Positions 1 to 8,067 of a stretch of DNA of 64,000 nt are shown here, piece after piece (the first letter of the stretch is position 1; each line of letters opens with the position of its first letter). Below the pieces are notes generated by a model. The model made no database searches. It saw only the letters and a list, made by a program, of their open reading frames with translations, and was not told the origin of the DNA. Origin of the DNA: Gordonia sp. 'Campus' (GTDB lineage Bacteria; Actinomycetota; Actinomycetes; Mycobacteriales; Mycobacteriaceae); NCBI RefSeq assembly GCF_022206305.1, contig NZ_JAKOIW010000016.1:32358-96357 (forward strand). Reading direction: 5' to 3'. The position numbers and the translations under genes are program-made.

Positions 1-1
1 T

Positions 2-415
2 TTCCTCGAAGAAGATCCCGGCGACATCCCACTCGACAAGTTCGTGACCGAGACGCACTTCCTGCTGCCCAACAGCACGTTGCTGCGTCAGCCGGACCAT
101 TTCCAGCTGCTGACCTTCCGGCCGCATCCCACCGACCCCACGAAGTCGCGGATGGAGCAGCGTCTCCTGGTGCCCAAGGTCGAGGACAGCGGCATGACGC
201 CGGAGAAATGGGACCGGATCTGGAACAAGAACTGGGACATCCTGCTTGCCGTGCTGCATCAGGAGGATTTCCCCCTGCTGCGCGACTCGCAGCGCGGTAT
301 GGGCAGCGCCGATGCCGGCGACATGCTGCTCGGGCGCAACGAGATCGCGAATCAGGTCTTCCGCCGGGAGACCAAGAAGCTCGTCGCGCAGGGACGCGCC
401 GAACTGAACGCCTGA
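2..415 (+). CDS. Rieske ring-hydroxylating oxygenase alpha subunit, C-terminal fragment
   Basis: Only the last 137 residues lie in the window; the frame is open through base 2, so the gene starts upstream and the Rieske cluster and iron ligands are not visible. The fragment resembles the end of the catalytic (SRPBCC) domain of aromatic/steroid ring-hydroxylating oxygenase alpha subunits: a beta-rich stretch, then a helix with EDFPLLRDSQRGMGS, close to the DFPLCEDIQRGL-like motif common there. It would hydroxylate a substrate with electrons from a partner reductase; a suitable one lies at 25567-26547. Family assignment from the C-terminus alone is moderately sure, substrate unknown. Confidence 0.65.
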   Translation, partial: FLEEDPGDIPLDKFVTETHFLLPNSTLLRQPDHFQLLTFRPHPTDPTKSRMEQRLLVPKVEDSGMTPEKWDRIWNKNWDILLAVLHQEDFPLLRDSQRGMGSADAGDMLLGRNEIANQVFRRETKKLVAQGRAELNA

Positions 416-543
416 CGAGGGGGCCGGGATCGGCGAAAGCCGGCCCCGGCCGTCACCGTCCGATTTATCCTATATGTGTTGGGCGGGTTCGGGATCCGCC
501 GTGCCGCATCGAATTCAGTTGCCACAGAGAAGAAAGTACGAAC

Positions 544-2064
544 ATGACCGCAACCATCGGCAAGGCACTCGACTGGTGGGCCCGGACCAAGGGCAACACC
601 ACTGCCGTGGTGTTCTCCGGTTCGCAGATCTCCTACCGCGCGTTGCGTGACTGGAGCAGCCGTATCGCCCGTCTTCTCGTCGAGACCAGGGGAGTCGCGC
701 CCGGGAACCGGGTCGGACTGCTCGGCCCGAATTCACTCGAGTGGCCTGCGGCCGCTCTCGGGGTGCTCAAGGCCGGTGGTGTGCTGGTGCCGCTGAACAG
801 TCGCTATCGTCCCGCAGAACTGCGCAAGATCGCCGACGAAGCCGGAATCGACGTCGTCGTCGTCGCTCCCGGTTTCGAGCAACTCGCCGAGGACACCGCA
901 GCGGTGGGGCGGCCGTTCGCGATCGTCTCGTATGCGGAGCTCGAAGACCTGCGGGACGGTGGAATCGACGACTACCGGGTGGATCTCGAACCCGATGAGC
1001 CGACGACGATCCTGTTCACGAGTGGGTCGACGGGTCTGTCCAAGGGGGTCGTCCTGACCAACCGGACGCTGATGTCGATCGTCTTGGAGAACACCCTCAC
1101 CGAAGAGGGTTTCCGTCCGGGTACGACCACACTGCTCGTGCTGCCGCTCGCCTTCACCCCCGGTCTGGTGTACGGCCTCCTCATCACCACGGTTCTGGGT
1201 GGGACCTTGGTGGTGGAACCCGAGCTCAACCCCTCGAATGCCGTCACGCTTCTCGAAAAGCACACGGTCCAGGCAATTTTCGGTGTCCCACTCATCTTCG
1301 AGGCCATCTCCCGGGCACCGGAGTTCGCCGACGCCGACCTGTCTTCCCTGAAGACCGCCATCGTCGGAGGGGCGGCCGTGCCGGCGCAGCTCCTCAAGCG
1401 GTGGGCGGACAAGGGTGTCCTGCTGCGCCAGATCTACGGCATGACCGAAGCCGGCGGCGTGGCCACTGCGACGGTCCGCGAGGAGGCCTTGGAGTTCCCG
1501 GACCGCTGTGGCACCGGATCCATCTTCACCGAGGTCAAGGTCTTCAACTCCGACGACGAGCCTGCCGCGCCCGGGGAGGAGGGCGAGCTCGTGGTCCGCG
1601 GGCCGGGCGTGACCCCGGGTTATTGGAACGACGTAGAGACCACCGCGCAGGCCATCCGCGGCGGATGGTTGCACAGCGGCGATCTGGGCGTCGCCGACGA
1701 GGAGGGCCGGGTCAAGTTCGTGGACCGGCTCAAGGATCTGATCATCTCCGGCGGAATCAACATCTCGCCGGTGGAGCTGGAGATCGCGATCGGTGCCATC
1801 GACGGGGTCGAGGAGGTCGCGGTGATCGCCGCGCACGACGACAGGTTCGGCGAGACGCCGGCCGCGATCGTGACCGTGTCGCAGGACATGGACGCGACGA
1901 CCATCGTCGAGCACTGCAAGCAGGTGCTGGCCGATTTCAAGGTTCCGCGCTACGTCGTCATCCGCCAGGACCCGCTGCCTCGGCTGCCCAGTGGCAAGAT
2001 CGCCAAGACCGTCATCCGCGACGAGTACAAGGACGTCGACACCAGGTTCGATCGCATCCGCTGA
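544..2064 (+). CDS. Acyl-CoA synthetase (AMP-forming, class I adenylate-forming)
   Basis: A 506-residue ligase that would activate a carboxylic acid as acyl-AMP and then acyl-CoA. The P-loop-like AMP motif TILFTSGSTGLSKG is at about residues 154-167, the GWLHSGDLG motif near 375, DRLKDLIISGG follows, and the C-terminal catalytic lysine sits in PSGK at about 485. Length is normal for the family. The ATG at 544 was chosen because a purine-rich AGAGAAGAAAG lies just before it and the conserved N-terminus begins here; the frame is open far upstream but that part has no family match. It follows the Rieske oxygenase by 128 bp and is likely the activation step of this catabolic locus. Substrate unknown. 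Confidence 0.9.
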   Translation: MTATIGKALDWWARTKGNTTAVVFSGSQISYRALRDWSSRIARLLVETRGVAPGNRVGLLGPNSLEWPAAALGVLKAGGVLVPLNSRYRPAELRKIADEAGIDVVVVAPGFEQLAEDTAAVGRPFAIVSYAELEDLRDGGIDDYRVDLEPDEPTTILFTSGSTGLSKGVVLTNRTLMSIVLENTLTEEGFRPGTTTLLVLPLAFTPGLVYGLLITTVLGGTLVVEPELNPSNAVTLLEKHTVQAIFGVPLIFEAISRAPEFADADLSSLKTAIVGGAAVPAQLLKRWADKGVLLRQIYGMTEAGGVATATVREEALEFPDRCGTGSIFTEVKVFNSDDEPAAPGEEGELVVRGPGVTPGYWNDVETTAQAIRGGWLHSGDLGVADEEGRVKFVDRLKDLIISGGINISPVELEIAIGAIDGVEEVAVIAAHDDRFGETPAAIVTVSQDMDATTIVEHCKQVLADFKVPRYVVIRQDPLPRLPSGKIAKTVIRDEYKDVDTRFDRIR

Positions 2065-2076
2065 CCCACGCACCAG

Positions 2077-2115
2077 CAGACGAGGCCATCGCCCTCCCGG
2101 GCGTGGCCTCGTCTG
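2077..2115 (+). terminator. Hairpin terminator after acyl-CoA synthetase
   Basis: A perfect 12-bp inverted repeat, CAGACGAGGCCA (2077-2088) and TGGCCTCGTCTG (2104-2115), with a 15-nt loop, starts 13 bp after the stop codon. A mixed T-rich stretch follows. It separates the synthetase from the TetR gene. Confidence 0.75.
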
Positions 2116-2220
2116 TTGTCTGTTCATCGCGGTCCGTAGGATTTGCGTCCGTCCTGCTTTTGCAGATGGGTGGACACAGAACGAGATCTGTATCTTGTAT
2201 CATTGCCTCAGGAGGTGGAC

Positions 2221-2859
2221 ATGGCGCGCAGGAAGACGGGCAACGTTCTCAGTGAGGATGTGGACGAGGCCCGCAAGCAGATCATGGTCGCCGCGGAGCG
2301 CGTGTTCCAACGGTACGGCGTCGCGAAGACGACGATGGACGACATCGGCAAGGAGGCCGGGGTCTCGCGCCCGACGGTCTACCGGTATTTCAAAGACCGT
2401 GACGCCCTCATGTCGGCCTTGATCGAGCGGCGATCCCGCCTGCTGTTCGACAAGGCCCGGAAGTACCTTCTCGAGCACGAGACATTCGCCGATCAGCTTG
2501 TCGAGGGGTTGATCTTTCTGGTCGAGCGAGGTCGCCGCGATCCGCTGATCCGGATCCTGGTGAGTCCGGAACACATGCAGTTGGCCGAATCGCTGGTCGG
2601 CAGTTCGGGTCTCGCGGCGCGGCTGACCGCGGAGATGTGGGACCCGATCATCGAGCGCGCGATGGACCGGGGCGAGATCCGGCGGGATCTCGACAAGGAG
2701 AAGATCGCCGAATGGATCGCACTGGTCCAGTTCATCCTCGTCGGCCGGTTGGATTTCGATCGACCCGACGATCCGCAGCATCGGGAGATGTTGCACAACT
2801 TCGTGCTTCCGGCGTTCCTGCCGACCGTCGTGCCCGCAGAGGTTCAGCAACAACGCTGA
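2221..2859 (+). CDS. TetR/AcrR family transcriptional regulator
   Basis: A 212-residue repressor-type protein. The N-terminal helix-turn-helix is clear at about residues 25-63 (AERVFQRYGVAKTTMDDIG, then VSRPTVYRYFKDR), and the rest is a helical ligand-binding domain. The ATG at 2221 has an AGGAGG ribosome site 6 bases upstream. It lies between the acyl-CoA synthetase and the convergent SDR/acyl-CoA dehydrogenase unit, so it may sense a CoA ester or substrate of this locus. The shared ANCTA-N7-WAGNT operator of the locus is not found in its own upstream region; a direct repeat TGTATC (2189-2194 and 2196-2201) is. Its targets are not determined. Confidence 0.9.
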   Translation: MARRKTGNVLSEDVDEARKQIMVAAERVFQRYGVAKTTMDDIGKEAGVSRPTVYRYFKDRDALMSALIERRSRLLFDKARKYLLEHETFADQLVEGLIFLVERGRRDPLIRILVSPEHMQLAESLVGSSGLAARLTAEMWDPIIERAMDRGEIRRDLDKEKIAEWIALVQFILVGRLDFDRPDDPQHREMLHNFVLPAFLPTVVPAEVQQQR

Positions 2860-2867
2860 ACGCGTGG

Positions 2868-2909
2868 GCTTGTCGCCGGACACGGATGGTGGCGTGTCCG
2901 GCGACAAGC
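2868..2909. terminator. Bidirectional hairpin between convergent genes
   Basis: A perfect 16-bp inverted repeat: GCTTGTCGCCGGACAC (2868-2883) and GTGTCCGGCGACAAGC (2894-2909) with a 10-nt loop. It fills the gap between the ends of the convergent TetR and acyl-CoA dehydrogenase genes, so it can serve both strands. No strong T tract is present. Confidence 0.75.
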
Positions 2910-2913
2910 GCGT

Positions 2914-4065
2914 CTAGCCGCGGATCAGATCGCGGTGGATGATCTCTTTCATGATCTCGTTGGTGCCGCCGTAGATCCGCTGGATACGCGCGTCGATGTA
3001 GGCTTTGGCGACCGGATACTCCATCATGTAGCCGTACCCGCCGTGCAGCTGCACTCCCGCATCGATGACCTTGTCCTGCAGGTCGGTGGCCCACAGTTTG
3101 GCCTTCGCGGCATCGACCGCGGTCAGCGTGCCCTTGTTGTACTCACGTACGCATCGGTCGATGTACGCCCGGGACACCTCGATCGCCGTACGCAGTTCGG
3201 CGAGGGTGAACCCGAGTCCCTGGAACTCGCCGACGGGCTTGCCGAAGGCCTTGCGCTCCTTGACATAGGTGAGGGTCCAGTCGAAGACCGCCTCCGCCGA
3301 CACCTGTGCGGCGATACCGATCCCGAGCCGCTCCAGGGGCAGGCTCTGCATCAGGTAGGCGAACCCGGCGCCCTCGTCGCCGAGCAGGCTCGTGGCGGGT
3401 ACGCGTACCTCGTCGAACGACAGCTCGGCGGTGTCCTGCGCGTGTAGCCCGACCTTGTCCAGCTTGCGGCCGCGCGTGAATCCCGGGGTCCCGTCTTCGA
3501 CCACGAAAAGACTGAAGCCACGAGAGCCGGCATCTGCGTCGGTCTTGGCGAAGACGATCACGAGATCGGCGAGGATGCCGCTGGTGATGAAGGTCTTCGA
3601 ACCGTTGATCACCCAGTCGGTGCCGTCGCGCCGCGCGGTGGTGGTGATCGCACGGAGGTCGCTGCCGGCCGCCGGCTCGGTCATCGCGATCGCGCCGATG
3701 GTGTCGCCGGTGACGAAACCCGGCACCCAGCGCTTCTTCTGCTCGTCGTCGGCGTGACGGAGCAGGTAGTTCAGCACGATGTCGTCGTTGGTGGAGAAGC
3801 CGGACTGCAGCGCGGAGGCGCCGACCCTCGCGATCTCGGTCTGGATGGCGACGCGGAAGCAGTAGTCCGTCTCACCGGGTCCGCCGTATTCCAGCGGCAC
3901 CGACAGGCCGAGGATTCCCTGCGAGCCTGCCGCACGCCAGGTCTCGCGGTCGATCAGGCGGTCGGCATCCCACTTCTCCATCTTGGGGACGACGTGTTTG
4001 TTGACGAACGCGCGCACCGAATCCCGGAACAGCTCGTGGTCGGCGTCGAAGAGATCTGTCTGCAT
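2914..4065 (-). CDS. Acyl-CoA dehydrogenase (FadE-type)
   Basis: A 383-residue flavoprotein that would introduce the alpha-beta double bond into an acyl-CoA, passing electrons to ETF. Visible are MTEPAAGSDL (FAD/substrate loop, about 128-137), the beta domain, and the C-terminal QLHGGYGYMMEYP and RIYGGTNEIM motifs. The position that carries the catalytic Glu in SCAD/MCAD reads Gly here (IYGGTNEI); a Glu in SLPLERL near residue 245 matches where isovaleryl-/long-chain-type enzymes keep it. The ATG at 4065 has AGGAG upstream. It lies 70 bp downstream of the SDR gene and is probably co-transcribed with it from the promoter region near 5000. Confidence 0.92.
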   Translation of the reverse strand: MQTDLFDADHELFRDSVRAFVNKHVVPKMEKWDADRLIDRETWRAAGSQGILGLSVPLEYGGPGETDYCFRVAIQTEIARVGASALQSGFSTNDDIVLNYLLRHADDEQKKRWVPGFVTGDTIGAIAMTEPAAGSDLRAITTTARRDGTDWVINGSKTFITSGILADLVIVFAKTDADAGSRGFSLFVVEDGTPGFTRGRKLDKVGLHAQDTAELSFDEVRVPATSLLGDEGAGFAYLMQSLPLERLGIGIAAQVSAEAVFDWTLTYVKERKAFGKPVGEFQGLGFTLAELRTAIEVSRAYIDRCVREYNKGTLTAVDAAKAKLWATDLQDKVIDAGVQLHGGYGYMMEYPVAKAYIDARIQRIYGGTNEIMKEIIHRDLIRG

Positions 4066-4135
4066 TGGTTCTCCTGTGGTGATGGGGCTGATCGGGGGAG
4101 TGCCCGGCGTTGCCGGGGTGGTGATGAGGGGGGCG

Positions 4136-4927
4136 TCAGTGTCCGGACGTCCCGCCGTCGACGGCGAGGGTCGACCCGGTGATGTAGGACGCCGCCGGGC
4201 TGGCGAGAAACAGCACGGCGGCGTCGATCTCGCGCTGCGTGCCCATGCGTCCGAGCGAACAGCCCTGTAGGAAATCGGCGCGGGCATCGTCGGACATCTC
4301 CGCGATCATGTCGGTCTCGACGAAACCCGGTGCGATCGCATTCACCCGGATGCCCTTGCGTCCCGACCACTGGTTGGACAGGTCCCGGGTGAGGCCGAGG
4401 ACGCCGGCCTTGCTCGAGGCATAGGCGGCCTGCGGCAGCGCGGATTTGACGAGTCCGAGCATGCTCCCCACGTTGACGATGCTGGAACCGGGCCGCATCA
4501 CCCGTGCACAGGACCGTGCCATCCAGTAGCTCCCGAGGAGGTTGACGTCGAGAACCGCGCGAAAGTCCTCCGGGAGTTCCCTTGTGGCCGGGGCGGTGTG
4601 GGTGAGCCCGGCGTTGTTGATCAGGATGTCGACACGACCGAACTCGTCGATCGCAGCGCCGACGACCGCGTCACACTGTTCGGGATCGGTGACGTCCGAC
4701 GGGATCTCGAGTGCGCGTCGACCGAGCGCGCGTACGTCGTCCGCGGTTCGTCGCAGCGGATCCGGGCGTCGGCCGGACAGTACGATGTCCGCACCCGACT
4801 CGGCCAGCGCACGTGCGAACCCCGCTCCGAGTCCCGATCCCGCCCCCGTCACGATCGCGACCCGACCGTCCACTCGGAACAGGTCCAGAAGGCCGGTGGT
4901 GGCCCCGTCGGCTGCGCGTGCGCCCAC
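4136..4927 (-). CDS. Short-chain dehydrogenase/reductase (SDR)
   Basis: A 263-residue classical SDR, likely NAD(P)-dependent oxidation of a hydroxyacyl or steroid-type alcohol. Cofactor motif TGAGSGLG is at 27-34, NNAG at 104-107, and the catalytic Ser155, Tyr169 and Lys173 (YASSK) are all present. The end TGSTLAVDGGTSGH is typical of FabG-like enzymes. The start is GTG at 4927 with GAGGAG upstream. It is the first gene of a minus-strand unit with the acyl-CoA dehydrogenase, divergent from the two crotonases, and the 151-bp gap holds a shared operator. A role as 3-hydroxyacyl-CoA dehydrogenase is likely but not proven. Confidence 0.9.
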   Translation of the reverse strand: MGARAADGATTGLLDLFRVDGRVAIVTGAGSGLGAGFARALAESGADIVLSGRRPDPLRRTADDVRALGRRALEIPSDVTDPEQCDAVVGAAIDEFGRVDILINNAGLTHTAPATRELPEDFRAVLDVNLLGSYWMARSCARVMRPGSSIVNVGSMLGLVKSALPQAAYASSKAGVLGLTRDLSNQWSGRKGIRVNAIAPGFVETDMIAEMSDDARADFLQGCSLGRMGTQREIDAAVLFLASPAASYITGSTLAVDGGTSGH

Positions 4928-4975
4928 GTCTTCTCCTCTCGTCCGCTGCGGAACCCGATTACGGGGACACCGCGA

Positions 4976-5004
4976 TTGTCAGATTTTATCTAATCACATA
5001 AGAT
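4976..5004 (+). promoter_or_regulatory. Sigma-70-type promoter for the crotonase pair
   Basis: TTGTCA (4976-4981) and TAAGAT (4999-5004) are separated by exactly 17 bp. The first codon of the enoyl-CoA hydratase is 75 bp downstream. The spacer and -10 box are covered by the 17-bp palindromic motif at 4988-5004, so a bound repressor would block it. Confidence 0.6.
4988..5004. promoter_or_regulatory. Candidate TetR operator, copy 1 (ATCTAATCACATAAGAT)
   Basis: Matches the ANCTA-N7-WAGNT consensus found at five promoter regions of this locus. Here the outer bases make it a clear palindrome (ATCT ... AGAT). It lies between the divergent SDR and enoyl-CoA hydratase units and overlaps the -10 box of the latter. 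Confidence 0.6.
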
Positions 5005-5078
5005 TTAGTGCGGAAGCCGGCGGTAGGCCCGGGATGTATCCATCTCGACCCGTCCGGATCACGACCACAGGAGAACCC

Positions 5079-5885
5079 ATGACTTCCGACAGCGACTCGG
5101 CGACAGAGTCCGTCGTCCGCTACGAGGTGCGCGATCACATCGCGATCATCACGCTCAACCGTCCCGGCGCTCTGAACGCCGTGAACTCCGCCCTGTCGAC
5201 GGCCGCGGGCGCGGCGCTCGAGGAGGCGGCGCAGGACCCGTCGGTCCGTGTCATCGTGATCACCGGGGCCGGTCGCGCCTTCTGTGCCGGTGCCGATCTC
5301 AAGGAGATCGCGGCGGGACGCCGGATCGACGACCCGGATCATCGGGAATGGGACTTCGCCGGGATCGTGCGGCACTACGTTCCCAAGCCGGTCGTCGCGG
5401 CTGTGAACGGCTTCGCGCTGGGCGGCGGGACCGAGATCATGCTGGCGGCCGACCTCGCTGTGATCGACGAGGGGGCGTCGGTGGGTCTACCCGAGGTCAG
5501 GCGGGGACTCATCGCCGGCGCAGGCGGACTCTTGCGGATTCATCGGCAGGTCCCGCAGAAGGTGGCTGCCGAGATCGCGCTGACCGGTCGACCCGTGTCG
5601 GCCGCCCGCGCATACGAGCTGGGTCTGGTGAACGGGGTGGCGCCGTCGGGCACCGCCCTTGCCGTCGCGCTGGAGCTCGCTGCCGAGATCGCCGCCAACG
5701 CACCGCTCGCGGTGTCCGAGAGCAAGCGGGTCATGCACGAGACGGCGAAAGCGCAGCGCGGATGGGACGACGAGTCGTGGAAGATCAACTCCTCGGCGAT
5801 CCGCACCGTGTTCACCAGTGACGATGCGAAGGAAGGGCCGCAGGCTTTCGCCGAGAAGCGTGCACCGGAATGGACGGGTCGATGA
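5079..5885 (+). CDS. Enoyl-CoA hydratase (crotonase family)
   Basis: A 268-residue crotonase. Oxyanion-hole segments are GRAFCAGADL (about 65-74) and GFALGGG (111-117), and both catalytic glutamates of true hydratases seem present, at Glu119 (GGGTE) and Glu139 (GLPEVRRGL). It would hydrate the enoyl-CoA made by the acyl-CoA dehydrogenase encoded divergently. The ATG at 5079 is preceded by ACAGGAGAACCC; the frame is open upstream but lacks family sequence. Its stop overlaps the start of the next crotonase gene (ATGA), so the two are translationally coupled. The promoter and candidate operator lie at 4976-5004. Confidence 0.92.
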   Translation: MTSDSDSATESVVRYEVRDHIAIITLNRPGALNAVNSALSTAAGAALEEAAQDPSVRVIVITGAGRAFCAGADLKEIAAGRRIDDPDHREWDFAGIVRHYVPKPVVAAVNGFALGGGTEIMLAADLAVIDEGASVGLPEVRRGLIAGAGGLLRIHRQVPQKVAAEIALTGRPVSAARAYELGLVNGVAPSGTALAVALELAAEIAANAPLAVSESKRVMHETAKAQRGWDDESWKINSSAIRTVFTSDDAKEGPQAFAEKRAPEWTGR

Positions 5886-6721
5886 GCGCGGGAGCTGTTG
5901 TGTCACAGGAGGTCGTACTCGAGCGGGTCGGTGCCGTCGCGATCGTGCGGTTGAACCGCCCGAACCGGCTCAACGCGTTCACCGAGGACATCCGCGTGGG
6001 CATCATCGAGGCGTTCGATGCCTGCGACGCCGACGACGACATCCGAGCAGTCGTGTTGACCGGTACCGGTCGGGCCTTCTGCGCCGGGGCCGACCTCGAG
6101 AGCGGGGGAGACACTTTCCTCCCGGACGAACCGGGAGCCGATGGCTCGGCACCGCCGGACGCGGGCGGTCAGGTGGCTCTCCGTATCTACCGGTCCAAGA
6201 AGCCGGTCATCGCCGCGGTCAACGGACCCGCCGCGGGCGTGGGTGTGACCATGACACTTCCCGCAGACGTTCGGATCGCCTCGGACACCGCGAAGTTCGG
6301 GTTCGTCTTCACCCGGCGCGGATTGGTCCCCGAAGCGTGTTCGACCTGGTTTCTCCCACGGGTGGTGGGGATCTCGACAGCGGCGGAGTGGACGCTGGGC
6401 GGGCGCATGGTTCCGGTGACCGAGGCGCTTGATCGCGGCCTGGTGCGCGAAGTGGTTCCGGCGGAACAGGTCCTGGAACGTGCGCTGACCGTCGCGAACG
6501 AGATGGTCGGGGGGACGGCGCCGGTCTCGGTGGCCCTCACCCGATCGCTGCTCTGGGGTGCGCTCGGTGCGTCGGGCCCGGAAGAGGCCCACCGCGCCGA
6601 ATCGGAGGTCCTCTATCGGCGCGGCCTCTCGGCGGACGTGCAGGAGGGCGTGCAGGCCTTCCTCGACAAGCGTGCGCCGGAGTTCCCGGATCGGGTGTCG
6701 GGACCAATCGAACGATCGTAG
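5882..6721 (+). CDS. Enoyl-CoA hydratase/isomerase family protein, atypical active site
   Basis: A 279-residue crotonase-fold protein coupled by a 4-base ATGA overlap to the preceding hydratase. The first oxyanion segment GRAFCAGADL is intact (about 64-72), but the two positions that carry catalytic Glu in hydratases are not Glu here (GPAAGVGVTM and FVFTRRGL). A Glu at about 151 (LVPEACSTW) is placed as in some isomerases and other crotonases. An isomerase, hydrolase or C-C cleaving role is thus as likely as hydration. A start at 5870 (ATG, four codons earlier) is possible but the ATGA overlap is favoured. Confidence 0.85.
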   Translation: MSAGAVVSQEVVLERVGAVAIVRLNRPNRLNAFTEDIRVGIIEAFDACDADDDIRAVVLTGTGRAFCAGADLESGGDTFLPDEPGADGSAPPDAGGQVALRIYRSKKPVIAAVNGPAAGVGVTMTLPADVRIASDTAKFGFVFTRRGLVPEACSTWFLPRVVGISTAAEWTLGGRMVPVTEALDRGLVREVVPAEQVLERALTVANEMVGGTAPVSVALTRSLLWGALGASGPEEAHRAESEVLYRRGLSADVQEGVQAFLDKRAPEFPDRVSGPIERS

Positions 6722-6770
6722 ATACTCGTCCGCCGGCTCTTCCCGAGCCGGTGATCGCAACCCTGGTGCC

Positions 6771-6808
6771 GAAGGCGTCGACTACCGCACGTGGTGGTCG
6801 GCGCCTTC
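6771..6808 (+). terminator. Hairpin terminator after the crotonase pair
   Basis: GAAGGCGTCGACTACC (6771-6786) and GGTGGTCGGCGCCTTC (6793-6808) pair over 14 of 16 positions with a 6-nt loop. A smaller hairpin (CCGGCTC/GAGCCGG, 6733-6751) precedes it. The next operator-like site begins 19 bp further on. Confidence 0.65.
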
Positions 6809-6827
6809 AGCGTTGTCCCGGCTGCAT

Positions 6828-6844
6828 AACTAGTGTCCCTAGGT
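6828..6844. promoter_or_regulatory. Candidate TetR operator, copy 2 (AACTAGTGTCCCTAGGT)
   Basis: Matches ANCTA-N7-WAGNT, with perfect CTAG-type arms (CTAG ... CTAG). It sits between the crotonase terminator and the mce operon, 363 bp before the first yrbE codon. A TTGTCC at 6813-6818 is too far from TAGGTT (6840-6845) for a standard promoter, so the mce promoter itself is not fixed. Confidence 0.55.
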
Positions 6845-7206
6845 TAGGAGCTTTTTGTAGAGGCCGAAGCGTCTCTTGAGCTGCGCGGGGGAGTAGGCGT
6901 ACCGGAAGAGTTGACCGGACTCGATCCGCGTCTCGGTTGAGTTGAACCGTGTCGAAAAAGCCTTCGCGCAGGGGAATTCACGGTATTTCTTGTCCGTAAA
7001 CCGATCTACTGACAATGACGAGCTGCTGACACTTGACAATATACGTCTCATGAGTGCTAGCCTTTTAACGATCTCAAGTGGCCGGTGTCACACTATCTGA
7101 CCTATTGGTTGTAGGCCACAGAGCTCTGCGTCCCCCATCGGTCGCTCCGCGACCGCGTCTTGAAGGCGGGCGTCGTCGAAGCCGCGACAATTCGAGAGGA
7201 TCACCA
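6845..7206 (+). other. Long A/T-richer leader upstream of the mce operon
   Basis: About 360 bp with no supported gene. It is visibly richer in A and T than its surroundings. A weak promoter candidate is TTGACA (7033-7038) with TAGCCT (7058-7063) 19 bp later. A 70-codon minus-strand frame (6839-7051) has no recognisable product. The segment may be a long 5' leader if transcription starts near the operator at 6828-6844. Confidence 0.4.
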
Positions 7207-8067
7207 ATGACCGTCAGTGCTCTGGGAGAGCGCAGTCCAGGAGTGAGGTCGGTTGACGCGCTCCGCAGGGTGGGTGGCGGCGTGATCGACCGGATCACAC
7301 GCAGTCTGGCGACCATAGGCCGCTCGGCGCGTCTGGCGATGGAGATGATCCGCTTCGCGATCACCGACGCGCTCTCGTTGCGCCTGGCCGGTGCCGAGGT
7401 GATCGATCAGATGTGGAAGCTGTTCAAGGTCACCGCGCTCCCGGCGCTTCTCATGGCGGTGCCCATCGGCGCCGAGGTGTCGGTTCAGGTCGGCGGTGTC
7501 ATGGATCAGGTCGGCGCGAACTCACTCGCCGGTGCCGCGAGTGGCCTGGGCGTGGTCAACCAGGGAGCCCCGATGGCGGCGGGCCTGCTGATGAGCGGCG
7601 CCGCGGCGTCGGCCATCGCCTCGGATCTCGGCGCACGATCGATTCGCGAGGAGATCGAGGCGATGCGGGTCATCGGCGTGAACCCGGTCCAGCGGCTCAT
7701 CGTGCCCCGGTTCCTGGCCATGCTGGCGATCGCACCGGCGCTCTGCGTCATGATCATCGCGTCGGGAGTCGCAGCCGGACTCGCGATCTCGGCGAACGTC
7801 AACGACGTCGTACCGGCCAGCTTCTGGCAGTCCTTCGGCACCTTCGCGACACCGACGGACTTGATGTTCTCAGTCCTCAAGGCGGTCCTGTTCGCGTTCA
7901 TCGTCGTGGTGATCGCGAGCCTGCGAGGGCTGGAGGCCAAGGGCGGGCCCAAGGGTGTCGCCAACGCGGTCAACGCGTCGGTGGTCCTGAGCGTCCTCTG
8001 CATCTTCATGACGAACATGGCGGTCAGCCAGCTGCAGGCCATGTTCTTCCCGGCCCGATTGGCGTGA
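7207..8067 (+). CDS. yrbEA: YrbE-type ABC permease, first of pair (MlaE family)
   Basis: A 286-residue integral membrane protein of the MlaE/YrbE family, one of the two permeases of an Mce lipid importer in the cytoplasmic membrane. Hydrophobic segments alternate with the conserved loop GARSIREEIEAMRVIGVNPVQ that contacts the ATPase. The ATG at 7207 has GAGAGGA upstream. It opens a run of overlapping genes (yrbEA-yrbEB-mceA to F-mas-mceG) that must form one operon. Which mycobacterial Mce class (Mce1-4) it matches cannot be settled by eye; neighbours suggest a catabolic, Mce4-like job. Confidence 0.92.
   Translation: MTVSALGERSPGVRSVDALRRVGGGVIDRITRSLATIGRSARLAMEMIRFAITDALSLRLAGAEVIDQMWKLFKVTALPALLMAVPIGAEVSVQVGGVMDQVGANSLAGAASGLGVVNQGAPMAAGLLMSGAAASAIASDLGARSIREEIEAMRVIGVNPVQRLIVPRFLAMLAIAPALCVMIIASGVAAGLAISANVNDVVPASFWQSFGTFATPTDLMFSVLKAVLFAFIVVVIASLRGLEAKGGPKGVANAVNASVVLSVLCIFMTNMAVSQLQAMFFPARLA

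Noticed and set aside
464..481. Possible sixth operator copy before the acyl-CoA synthetase (CTATATGTGTTGG)
   Set aside because: The left side has CTA but the outer A is missing and the right arm reads TGG, so it does not fit ANCTA-N7-WAGNT.
733..2127. 464-codon minus-strand open frame opposite the acyl-CoA synthetase
   Set aside because: Arg/Asp/Gly-rich antisense frame caused by high third-position GC; no family motif and fully covered by a well-supported gene.
6839..7051. 70-codon minus-strand frame in the mce leader
   Set aside because: No ribosome site at good spacing, no recognisable domain, and its region is better explained as a leader.
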